Part shown: piece after piece, positions 16,201 through 23,331 of the stretch
Layout: every line of letters starts with the position of its first letter
Position numbering within the stretch: the first letter of the stretch is position 1
NCBI RefSeq assembly: GCF_004363695.1
Contig: NZ_SNZC01000001.1
Span: forward strand, 490,150-554,149
Reading direction: 5' to 3'
Source of the DNA: Flavobacterium cheniae
Lineage (GTDB): Bacteria > Bacteroidota > Bacteroidia > Flavobacteriales > Flavobacteriaceae
DNA length: 64,000 nucleotides
Position numbers and translations under genes: made by a program
Notes under the pieces: model-generated
Told to the model about the DNA's origin: nothing
Databases searched by the model: none
Seen by the model: the letters and a program-made list of their open reading frames with translations, nothing else

Positions 16201-18356
16201 CAATTTTCAGTAACATACTCATAATTTACATTTGATTTATATAACTGAGTTAATCGTTCAATCTCCTTTTTAATTTTAGAAAGTGGTTGAGAAAAGCCAT
16301 AAGATTCGTTTTTAGTGAGTTGTAAATAAATGGAATTGGCTTCAAGTTTAGGTAATGAATAGGGAGAAATACAAGTAGGATCATAAAAACCATAACCGTT
16401 TGCTTCAGACAGTTGTTCTTTAGCACTCGAAGGCGAAATTTGATCTAAAAACTTACTTTCTTTCTCAGATAATTTTGGACGTTCTGCATATAAGGTAACC
16501 CATGATTTAATTTTTGAAGTTAACTTATTATTTTTTTGAAACTGTAATATGATATCTAAAGCTGATAAACGTTGTTCTAAATCTCCATTTTCAATTAAAC
16601 TATAAATAAAATCTTCTATTACAGATTCTTTTTGTTGCAATAAAATTGAAATGAGATGCTTCTTTAGAGTAGAATTCTTCCTTTTAAATAATTGTTGAAA
16701 AAAATCTAATTCGACAGAACTTAAAGCTACTTTTTTCAAAGTACAAAGTGCAGAAGCTACAATGGCTTCTCCTCTATCTTTTAAAATGCGAAGTGCAAAA
16801 TCTCGTTGTTCTGTTGTTGGTAATTTTTGTGCTTTATTTTCACTTATATAGTAGTAGGAATAACAATAAAAATCACCTAAAACTTCTCTTGTTAGTTTTT
16901 CTCTAATAGGTAAAGATAAGTTTTCAAAATCTTTCAAAATAAGATTGAAGTGTGTTTTATTAGATCCCATTAAATGGATAGCACAAGAATTCAAAACATC
17001 TTTTTGAAACTTAACTGTTAACCAAGAAAATACTTTTCCTTCAAAAGTTTTTTCTTTTTCATTTATTTTTTGGGTTAATTCGTATACTTTATTGAAAAAG
17101 TTGGGATAATCTAAGTTATCAATAAAAAATTTAGATTTTGAATTAGCATCTAATAAGGCTTCCATTCTATGTTGAGCAAATGCTAAAACTTGAAGATTAT
17201 CAGCTTCTAAAGCTTTATAATACAATGGCATTTCGATATAAGGATCATTTGTTTCACCAGCAAACTTTAGCGCCAAACATTTCTTTTCTATAGAACCGTT
17301 TTCCATTAAATCTTTTAAATACGGAACTGTTTTTTCAATATCTAAAACACCTTGTGCCCAAAGTGCCATATAAACTTCAGTATTATTTTTACTCTGTATA
17401 GCAATGGCTATTGTTTCTGGATTTGTTAAATAACCATTAGCCAATTGGATAATATTACGTACTGTGGTTTCTTTCTCTGATTCCCAACCTAAACCTGTCC
17501 AAGTATCAATTGCACGAACAACAGATGAAAATCGAGTAAGTTTATTAGTAACCAAAACATCAATCATATGAGTTAAAGCACCAATACTAGTTTCATCTAA
17601 AGATTCTAAAATGGTTTGGCGTAATCCTTCTTGACGTTGAGCAGCAAGAAGTAACTTTTCTACTAATTCCCAACATTCTTTTTTGTCACTGTTCAACAAG
17701 GCTTTGATAATTCCTCTTGATACCTTACCAACTGCGTCTTTATTAAAAATAATGTCCTCCATTAATTGGTAAACTTGGGAATTACCAGCATCCAAAGCAG
17801 CAGACCATATTTTAAATTGGTTGGTATTATTGGTTACATCATTATCATAACGTACTTGTTCTAAAAGCGTTAAATTGTAATAAGTAGATTCTGCATAATT
17901 ATAAATATGTGGCGCTTCAATTAATGAACGAAGTAAATTTACCTGACTTACTAAAAGCTCACGATGATTATTTGGCGCTCTAAAGGATCTCCTATCATAA
18001 CCTGTTTGGTACATTTGATAAGGTAATTTACTCCAAGCGAGTTTAACATATGGAGCTTGCTCAGCACCATAAAAATAAACCAAAAGCTCATAATAGTTTT
18101 TATTGTCCCAAACATTTTGACTTAAATGTTTACTAAAAAAATTCAGCTTTTCAGAACCCAAGTAAACATAAGTTCCTGAATAACTATGATCTAATTTTAA
18201 TAGCGCCAAACCTAATTCTGCTACCTCTTTTTTGAGCTTAGATTTAGAAAATAACTTCGTTAGTATATTTCCTTCAACAATTTCTTTTAATTCCTTCTTA
18301 AATTCCTTTACAGGATTTTTAATTTTTTTTGCGGCTAAAATGTTTTCCAATGACAT
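13293..18356 (-). CDS. DUF4132 family giant protein
   Basis: A 1687-residue protein without signal peptide or membrane segments. The first 650 residues are helical and HEAT-like. The C-terminal 600 residues match DUF4132 (KTRGWKVDYEEGLQK, MRDIDLVVSVAHVGGVDPE, KYSVHLGSAIVHQIPGKYL), the domain shared with E. coli MolR/YehI-type proteins. No enzymatic motif is evident to me. DUF4132 proteins recur beside RtcB and slipin in RNA-repair loci, so a scaffold or sensor role there is a reasonable inference. It starts 27 bp after the 146-residue gene in a two-gene operon that is bracketed by direct repeats carrying attenuator-like leaders. Confidence 0.85.
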   Translation of the reverse strand: MSLENILAAKKIKNPVKEFKKELKEIVEGNILTKLFSKSKLKKEVAELGLALLKLDHSYSGTYVYLGSEKLNFFSKHLSQNVWDNKNYYELLVYFYGAEQAPYVKLAWSKLPYQMYQTGYDRRSFRAPNNHRELLVSQVNLLRSLIEAPHIYNYAESTYYNLTLLEQVRYDNDVTNNTNQFKIWSAALDAGNSQVYQLMEDIIFNKDAVGKVSRGIIKALLNSDKKECWELVEKLLLAAQRQEGLRQTILESLDETSIGALTHMIDVLVTNKLTRFSSVVRAIDTWTGLGWESEKETTVRNIIQLANGYLTNPETIAIAIQSKNNTEVYMALWAQGVLDIEKTVPYLKDLMENGSIEKKCLALKFAGETNDPYIEMPLYYKALEADNLQVLAFAQHRMEALLDANSKSKFFIDNLDYPNFFNKVYELTQKINEKEKTFEGKVFSWLTVKFQKDVLNSCAIHLMGSNKTHFNLILKDFENLSLPIREKLTREVLGDFYCYSYYYISENKAQKLPTTEQRDFALRILKDRGEAIVASALCTLKKVALSSVELDFFQQLFKRKNSTLKKHLISILLQQKESVIEDFIYSLIENGDLEQRLSALDIILQFQKNNKLTSKIKSWVTLYAERPKLSEKESKFLDQISPSSAKEQLSEANGYGFYDPTCISPYSLPKLEANSIYLQLTKNESYGFSQPLSKIKKEIERLTQLYKSNVNYEYVTENWNGSKETVLLGNDFSPFNRKTDAMTAEQRFKNYPLHDVWQEWMETSGLTGSDLFLLTFTTECDKKEFRAVLKPFVFYYKDFIVNPNKDGYYWNNPIVNILECLRFKFPFEEENAFIIDACSYLYSNLPKSILNYKFVPKKGDYYYNREGNGWQSEGDFDVYLKAINDYDALTTAEKAKMWQLYRWRQFSGLKENEKYSMPPLHLYCEAYEQNLITQSEIYEAIVNTENLRLITDKKNRRVHYTNCNTEDLLKKYEFLQPMIDHVRDVCLDIELKRGDSSTAVTQFVTSFQRIYGINRFVDLLQGLGKNNLHKGYIYYWSNEDLSKYRLFSSLIKSCFPKDTETYADFEVAIKDKKFTEERLIQAAIYAPQWQKFISQYLDWKGLDEGIWWLHAHTKTPSYSEVNSELESEIAKYSAVDIQDFKDGAVDKDWFMSAYKKLGKVKWELLYDAAKYVSEGNGHRRARLYADALTGDLKIREVTAKVKEKRDQDYLRVYGLVPLSKTNPEKDVLNRYEYLQQFKKESKEFGSMKQTSEALAVVVALENLARNAGYPDPVRLTWAMETKQVQSILSKDTQFTIEDTTIGLTIDKEGKADVVALKDGKELKAIPAKFKKNPDVLELNKHRKVLREQWTRSKKGLEEAMIRGDVFSYSEIINLLEHPVIAKHLEKLVFISNEDKIGFFIDGKLTSAKGEVFEANDDTTFRIAHCYDLHKNNVWTDFQSYCFDNKLKQPFKQIFRELYVPTPDELKEKSISRRYAGHQVHPKQTLALLKTRGWKVDYEEGLQKVFHKEGYQVKLYAMADWFSPADVESPTLETIEFHSLKDYKNIPFEAVNPRLFSEVMRDIDLVVSVAHVGGVDPEASHSSIEMRSVLLRETLRLFKVKNVEIIENHALIEGTIAKYSVHLGSAIVHQIPGKYLSILPVQSQHRGRLFLPFADDDPKSAEVMSKVLMLAKDNEIQDPTVLSQIDRK

Positions 18357-18383
18357 AATATTTTGAGCTTTGTTCCATTCGAT

Positions 18384-18824
18384 TTACCAATAACTTCCTA
18401 CTAAAAAAGTTAATCGAATAAAAGTTAGTGTTTTGTTTTCTTCTAAATCTATTGTTTGTTTTAATGTTTCCAAAGCATCATCACCATAAAAAACGGCAAA
18501 CATTCCATCTTCAAATGCTTGAATGGCTGTTTCTTGTGCCTTTTTTAAATCAGGAAGGTTATGATTGTAAATAGCACCAAAACTCATTTTTCCCGAATCT
18601 AAAAGAATAGGTAAATAATGATCGTTTGGTAAATGGGTTTTATCTTCATCATCAACTTCAAAAGACGATTTTGAAAATTGATCTACTTGTTGCGCAACAA
18701 CTAATTCTAATAATTGCGTCACTGTGACTACTGTGGATGTAGTAGCTAAAACTATAACATTATCCTGAAGTATCGGATGTTTTTTTCCTAATTGTTTGAC
18801 TGAAATAGTGAGGTTCATATTCAA
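18384..18824 (-). CDS. Hypothetical partner of DUF4132
   Basis: A 146-residue soluble protein of mixed alpha/beta pattern (LTISVKQLGKKHPI at the start, FIRLTFLVGSYW at the end). I recognise no family. It precedes DUF4132 by 27 bp on the same strand and follows leader copy B, so it is the first structural gene of that operon; the leader terminator lies about 235 bp upstream. The name is positional only. Confidence 0.7.
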   Translation of the reverse strand: MNMNLTISVKQLGKKHPILQDNVIVLATTSTVVTVTQLLELVVAQQVDQFSKSSFEVDDEDKTHLPNDHYLPILLDSGKMSFGAIYNHNLPDLKKAQETAIQAFEDGMFAVFYGDDALETLKQTIDLEENKTLTFIRLTFLVGSYW

Positions 18825-19058
18825 TACACTAAGTTTTTATTGGTTCAACAAGATATGGTTTTTTTAGTAACTGTTTATAGAGTTATATTAAAAAAATATT
18901 ATTTTTTTCTAAATAATTCCTCTCTCATTTGATTACGCATTCACTCTTATTTTTTACTATCTCGTTTAATCATGAAACATTTTTTTACTTTTTTTCTATT
19001 TCTGTCATGCTGAACTCGATTCAGCATCTAAAACCCTATTTTCAATCATTCATAAAAC

Positions 19059-19087
19059 AAAAAAACGCCCTTTTTGCAAAGGACGTT
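19059..19087 (-). terminator. Terminator of leader copy B
   Basis: Minus strand AACGTCC-loop-GGGCGTT and a run of T, identical in stem to copy A. Read-through would be needed for transcription from the leader promoter to reach the DUF4132 operon. Confidence 0.8.
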
Positions 19088-19154
19088 TCGTATATTTTGG
19101 TGAAATTTTACTAAAAACAATAACTATTCTTCATAAAAACACATACAACGTCCG

Positions 19155-19214
19155 TTATGCTCCATAGGAAAATCTATCGCAGAGCGATATAAATTGTTGT
19201 TTTTGTGTTTTCAT
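19155..19214 (-). CDS. Putative short leader ORF, copy B
   Basis: The ATG homologous to copy A opens a 19-codon frame that, owing to an 11-base length difference, ends in TAA one base before the antiterminator arm GGACGTT. A ribosome finishing here would still cover that arm. The copy A peptide is not otherwise maintained in frame, so coding is uncertain. Confidence 0.3.
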   Translation of the reverse strand: MKTQKQQFISLCDRFSYGA

Positions 19215-19230
19215 TTCTAGGGCAAATATA

Positions 19231-19815
19231 TTAGAACTGGCGGACTTTTATATAAAAAAGCGCTACTTTTTCAATATCATCATATAACTTGAATACAACA
19301 TAATACCAATTCAGTTCTGGAACATCAACTGTGAAGATATCTCCTTTTTTATGTTTTTTTACTGCTTGTCTAAATGTTGATTCAACATCCAATTCATCTC
19401 TCCAACCAAAATTCCCTCATGGTTTTACATTATGATCCATAGTAAATTGAGCAACTAAATCATCTGAAGAACTTCCTTTTTGATGCATACTCAAAATTTC
19501 TTTACGTTTAGAATCTATTGCCTTTTTTGAAAGTTTTGTACCATCAAAAAAAATGTAATTTACTTTTATAGCTACAATAGCTTTTGATTCTAAAAACTTA
19601 ATATTTTCATTTTTTGCTCTTTGTTGCAATTGGCTTTGGTAATACGTTAAACTATCTTTTGTAGTAGCAATGTAATCAACAAACGCAAAAACAGTTGAAT
19701 CTCTTTTAATGAATTCTTCTGCATCGGCAACTGAATTTAAATTACTTAAATCAACATTCTGAGCATTTGATATTGAAAATGCAATTAGTAAAACTATCTT
19801 ATAAAGTTGTTTCAT
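19231..19815 (-). pseudogene. Parvulin-type peptidyl-prolyl isomerase with in-frame stop
   Basis: From MKQLYKIVLLIAFSISNAQ (signal peptide) the frame runs 132 codons to a TGA at 19417-19419, then continues in the same frame for another 61 codons (GNFGWRDELDVE... to ...IKVRQF). The TGA replaces the first Gly of the GG-x-x-GW motif typical of PpiC/parvulin domains, so a single GGA to TGA change explains it. The full product would be a secreted PPIase of about 194 residues. Either a recent nonsense mutation, a sequencing error or rare readthrough. It lies between rtcB and leader copy B, and its loss may reflect insertion of the neighbouring module. Confidence 0.75.
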
Positions 19816-19905
19816 TTTATTTTTAAGATTAATCCAAATATACCAAAAACCCAACTACAAACCGTAAGTAAATACAACGATTTATAATTGAGTTTTCAAC
19901 ATTTT

Positions 19906-21327
19906 TTAATCCTCTCTTCTCCCATCATCCGCCATTCGTACCATTTTTGGCATAAACTTCGCAACCACATCTACCAAATCTTCTTGGGCAGCCATAACTT
20001 GATGAATATCTTTGTAAGCCATTGGCGCTTCGTCTTTTCCTGCTCCAAGAAGCGTTACACCATGATCTTTCAAAATGGCTTGCATTTCGTTTTTAGTAAT
20101 GGTTTTAATGGCTTGGGTTCTACTCATTTGTCTTCCAGCACCATGCGAAGCAGAGTTGATAGCGTTTTCTTCGCCTTTTCCACGCACTAAAAATCCAGGT
20201 GCCGTCATACTTCCTGGGATAATTCCCATTACACCTTTTGCGGCAGGAGTAGCTCCTTTTCTATGCACAATTACTTCTTCTCCATTGTAGGTTTCTTTCC
20301 AAGCAAAATTATGATGGTTCTCTACTTTGGCTAAAACAGTTGCTCCCAACGCTTTTTCCATTTTTGTATGAATAATTTCATGACAAGCCGAAGCGTAATC
20401 TCCTGCCAAATTCATCGCAATCCAATATTCTTGTCCTAAATCAGAACCTAAATCCAAATAGGCTAGGTTTCTGGCTACTTCTGGAAGTTTACAAGTTTCT
20501 TTTGCAATTTTAGTATAATGTCCAGCAATGGTAGCTCCAAATCCTCTCGAACCTGAATGCGTCAACAAAGCCACATATTTTCCTTTCGGAATATTTAATG
20601 CAGCATCATCGGTTGCAAATTCTATAATACCAAATTCCACAAAGTGATTTCCACCACCAGAAGAACCCAATTGCGACCAAGCCTTATCTTTTAAGTTTTT
20701 AATAAAAGTGTGTTCCGCAAACTCATTTCTATCCAAAACTTCATGATTCGATTTGTATTGTCCCTGAAAACCGTGTCCCGCTCCAAATTTAGAATGGGCA
20801 ACCAATTCTCTTTTGAATTTTGCTTCATTTTCATAATAAAATAACTCCGGAATATCATAAATTGACAATGCCATTCTACAACCAATATCCACTCCCACAC
20901 CAAAAGGAATCACCGCATTATTAGTCGCTAAAACGCCACCAATTGGCAATCCATAACCTTGATGCGCATCAGGCATTAAAGCGCCCGCAACAGTAATAGG
21001 TAACTGCATAGCAACTTGCATTTGTTTAATAGCACCTTCTTCAATTTTATCGGCACCATACAAAGCAAAATCAGCTGGATTTGGATTTAAAGCGATGAAA
21101 TCTTCTGGTTTTTCATTGTCTTTTTCAATAATGGCTTGTGCTAATTTTCCAAAGATTTTATGTTCTAAAAATGCTTCAGGATTTTCTAATACCAAGGCAT
21201 AATTAGATAACATTTCCTCTTTAGTAAATCCTGTTCTTTTGGCATTAGCTTTCAAAGCTACACCTATTAAAGATCCCTCTGGATATCCTAAGGCTAATAA
21301 ATCGGTTCCGTTAATTTTAGTTTCCAT
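19906..21327 (-). CDS. rtcB: RtcB RNA ligase
   Basis: A 473-residue RtcB. Visible motifs are PDAHQGYGLPIGGV, GVDIGC (Mn ligands), GSSGGGNHFVEF, THSGSRGFGA, ENHHNFAWKE and SHGAGRQMSRTQA, the last holding the histidine that forms the GMP adduct. RtcB joins 2',3'-cyclic phosphate or 3'-phosphate ends to 5'-OH ends with GTP and Mn, which are the ends left by anticodon nucleases such as colicin E5 and PrrC. It is longer than E. coli RtcB (about 408). No RtcA cyclase gene is nearby. It is divergent from the HD-WYL pair across a 171-base region rich in inverted repeats. Confidence 0.96.
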   Translation of the reverse strand: METKINGTDLLALGYPEGSLIGVALKANAKRTGFTKEEMLSNYALVLENPEAFLEHKIFGKLAQAIIEKDNEKPEDFIALNPNPADFALYGADKIEEGAIKQMQVAMQLPITVAGALMPDAHQGYGLPIGGVLATNNAVIPFGVGVDIGCRMALSIYDIPELFYYENEAKFKRELVAHSKFGAGHGFQGQYKSNHEVLDRNEFAEHTFIKNLKDKAWSQLGSSGGGNHFVEFGIIEFATDDAALNIPKGKYVALLTHSGSRGFGATIAGHYTKIAKETCKLPEVARNLAYLDLGSDLGQEYWIAMNLAGDYASACHEIIHTKMEKALGATVLAKVENHHNFAWKETYNGEEVIVHRKGATPAAKGVMGIIPGSMTAPGFLVRGKGEENAINSASHGAGRQMSRTQAIKTITKNEMQAILKDHGVTLLGAGKDEAPMAYKDIHQVMAAQEDLVDVVAKFMPKMVRMADDGRRED

Positions 21328-21371
21328 GACGTTAAATTTATATTTTTTATTTGAATTTTATTGCTTTCGAG

Positions 21372-21403
21372 AGCCTGATGCATGTCCAACGATACATCAG
21401 GCT
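21372..21403. promoter_or_regulatory. Inverted repeat between rtcB and the HD gene
   Basis: A perfect nine base-pair dyad, AGCCTGATG / CATCAGGCT, around 14 bases. It is followed by CCTTTG/CAAAGG (21412-21433 region) and CGCAA/TTGCG (21445-21459). Three dyads in 100 bases of a divergent promoter suggest an operator for the nearby WYL regulator or a structured 5' UTR of rtcB. Confidence 0.5.
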
Positions 21404-21441
21404 AACTACCCTTTGTTTGATGAAGCAAAGGTTTTACAGTT

Positions 21442-21462
21442 CTACGCAATTATTTTGCGCAC
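21442..21462. other. Dyad CTACGCAA-TTATT-TTGCGCAC
   Basis: Related in sequence to the dyad at 12054-12077 within the tRNA array. Position just upstream of the HD-WYL genes fits an operator; a dispersed repeat is the alternative. Confidence 0.4.
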
Positions 21463-21498
21463 TAAAAAAAGAATTGTATTTTTGAATAAATTCTGATT

Positions 21499-22110
21499 AT
21501 GAATCTAAAAGAAATATATACAAACCTATTGCTTAAAATAGGCTTTACTCCCAATGAAATCAATACTTTATGGTTGGATTTAGAGAAAGCGTATTCCAAA
21601 AAATCACGATACTATCACAATCTGACTCATTTGGAAGAAATGGTGTTTTGGTTCTCGAAATACAAAGAGCAACTACAACAGCCAAGCGAAGTACTTTTCA
21701 GTGTATTTTATCACGATTATGTGTACAAAGTCACGAGAAAAGACAACGAGTTAAAAAGCGCTGAACACGCAATTGCACTATTAAAATCAAATCATAAACT
21801 CAACAAAAAGCAGGTTTTTGACCATATTCTAGCTACACAATTGCACCAACACAACGAAAACGAAGATAGCAACTGGTTAATCGATTTTGATTTAAAAATC
21901 CTTTCTAAAGATTGGGAAGATTATAAAATCTATTGCCAGCAAATCAGAAAAGAATACAAAATCTATCCCGATTTTCTCTACAATCCCGGCAGAAAAAAGG
22001 CTTTAGAACATTTCCTAGAAAACAAAAACATATATCAAACCCAAGAATTCAGAACACTTTTTGAAGCTAAAGCAAGAGAAAATATCCAAAAAGAAATAGC
22101 TACTCTGTAG
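21499..22110 (+). CDS. HD-superfamily metal-dependent phosphohydrolase (COG4339-like)
   Basis: A 203-residue protein with the HD signature: H in YYHNLTHLEEM, HD in VFYHDYVY, and a later D in WLIDFDLKILS. HD proteins of this type are predicted phosphohydrolases acting on nucleotides or phosphorylated ends. Placed divergently from rtcB and 40 bp before a WYL regulator, it could process cyclic phosphate ends or a nucleotide signal for the repair system; that is inference. The general family is common outside such loci too. Confidence 0.82.
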   Translation: MNLKEIYTNLLLKIGFTPNEINTLWLDLEKAYSKKSRYYHNLTHLEEMVFWFSKYKEQLQQPSEVLFSVFYHDYVYKVTRKDNELKSAEHAIALLKSNHKLNKKQVFDHILATQLHQHNENEDSNWLIDFDLKILSKDWEDYKIYCQQIRKEYKIYPDFLYNPGRKKALEHFLENKNIYQTQEFRTLFEAKARENIQKEIATL

Positions 22111-22150
22111 AACTGAACACTAAAAACTGAACACTGAACACTTCAAAAAA

Positions 22151-23176
22151 ATGGCTCAAAATAAAAACGCTCTCATCCGCTACAAAACCATTGACAAATG
22201 TTTGCAAAACAACTACCGTCAATGGACTTTAGAAGATTTAATGAACGCTTGTAGCGAAACTTTGTACGAATACGAAGGCAAAGAAAATCCAGTAAGCAAA
22301 CGCACCATTCAATTGGATATTCAAATGATGCGCAGCGAAAAGTTGGGCTACAATGCCCCTATTGAAGTCTATGACAAAAAGTATTACCATTATGCCGAAG
22401 AAGATTTCTCCATTACCGATATTCCCTTAACCGAAACCGATATTAATGTCCTAAGTGAAACGGTTTCTATGTTGAAGCAATTCAAAGATTTTTCTTTATT
22501 CAATGATGTTTCAGACATTCTGCAACGCTTAGAAGATAAAATCTATGCCGAAAAATCACATACCCAACCCGTAATTCATTTGGACAAAAATGAGAGTCTA
22601 AAAGGCTTGCATTTTTTAGATGAAATTTATCAAGCGATAGTTAAAAAAATAGTTTTAGTAATTACCTATAAGTCATTCAAATCCAAAGAAGAAAATCAAT
22701 TTCACTTTCATCCCTTCATTTTAAAAGAATTCAATAATCGTTGGTTTGTAGTAGGGCGAAAAAAAGTCAGTCAACCAATCGCTAATTTAGCCTTAGACCG
22801 TATTATTAAAATTGATTACGATTTTCAAATGCCATTTTTGGAGCAACCTTTTAATCCAGAGAACTATTATAAAAATGTAATTGGTGTTACTGTAAATTCA
22901 GGCTTACAGCCAAAACCTATTCAACTTTGGATAGATCAATACAACGCACCTTATGTACTAACCAAGCCACTCCACCGTTCCCAAAGATTACTAAAACAAA
23001 ACGAAGACGGAAGCATTATTATCAACCTATTTCTAATCGAAAACTACGAAATGGAGCGCATTCTTCTAGGTTTCGGAGATGGCTTAGAAGTCCTAAAACC
23101 AGAACGTTTACGATTACGAATGAAAAGTATTTTAGAAAAATCATTAAAACGATATGAAAGAAGCCCGGAACTCTAA
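22151..23176 (+). CDS. WYL-domain transcriptional regulator
   Basis: A 341-residue protein with an N-terminal winged helix (about 1-75: RYKTIDKCLQNNYRQWTLEDL, KRTIQLDIQMMRS), a central WYL domain (about 150-230, with ILKEFNNRWFVVGRKK) and a C-terminal WCX-like extension (MERILLGFGDGLEVLKP). WYL domains bind nucleic acids or nucleotides and regulate defence and stress genes. Next to an RNA ligase, it is the natural candidate for a local regulator that senses damaged RNA, in the place taken by RtcR in proteobacteria. It is cotranscribed with the HD gene; the short gap carries an AACTGAACACT repeat. Confidence 0.88.
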   Translation: MAQNKNALIRYKTIDKCLQNNYRQWTLEDLMNACSETLYEYEGKENPVSKRTIQLDIQMMRSEKLGYNAPIEVYDKKYYHYAEEDFSITDIPLTETDINVLSETVSMLKQFKDFSLFNDVSDILQRLEDKIYAEKSHTQPVIHLDKNESLKGLHFLDEIYQAIVKKIVLVITYKSFKSKEENQFHFHPFILKEFNNRWFVVGRKKVSQPIANLALDRIIKIDYDFQMPFLEQPFNPENYYKNVIGVTVNSGLQPKPIQLWIDQYNAPYVLTKPLHRSQRLLKQNEDGSIIINLFLIENYEMERILLGFGDGLEVLKPERLRLRMKSILEKSLKRYERSPEL

Positions 23177-23284
23177 AAATTTCTTTTCTTTCATAAAGTT
23201 ATAGGTAGACACTAGGTAGATACTCCGTACATACTCCATAGATAGTGTATAGATAAAGTATGGATAGTGTATGCAAACCAAAAT

Positions 23285-23312
23285 AAAAAAAGACACCCGA
23301 AAGTGTCTTTTA
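23285..23312. terminator. Bidirectional intrinsic terminator
   Basis: Seven base-pair hairpin AAGACAC/GTGTCTT with A and T flanks between the convergent WYL regulator and E1 genes. The preceding 23205-23280 is a low-complexity run of TAGATA / GTATGGATAG units. Confidence 0.8.
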
Positions 23313-23331
23313 AATTATTTATGATGATGAA

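Larger units (their letters stand above)
18921..19230 (-). repeat. Duplicated leader element, copy B
   Basis: Direct-repeat partner of 12941-13263, placed upstream of the DUF4132 operon. It keeps the -7 box, terminator, antiterminator arm (AACGTCC on the plus strand at 19147-19153) and the TGCTGAA/TTCAGCA palindrome. Conservation of both competing arms in both copies is what makes the element look regulatory. Its -7 box abuts the end of the broken parvulin gene. The gap 18825-18920 shows no further features. Confidence 0.85.

Noticed and set aside
10251..23176. Idea that the island is a prophage or integrative element with the tRNA array as phage tRNAs
   Set aside because: No integrase, terminase, structural or lysis genes and no flanking att-like direct repeats beyond the leader duplication were found.
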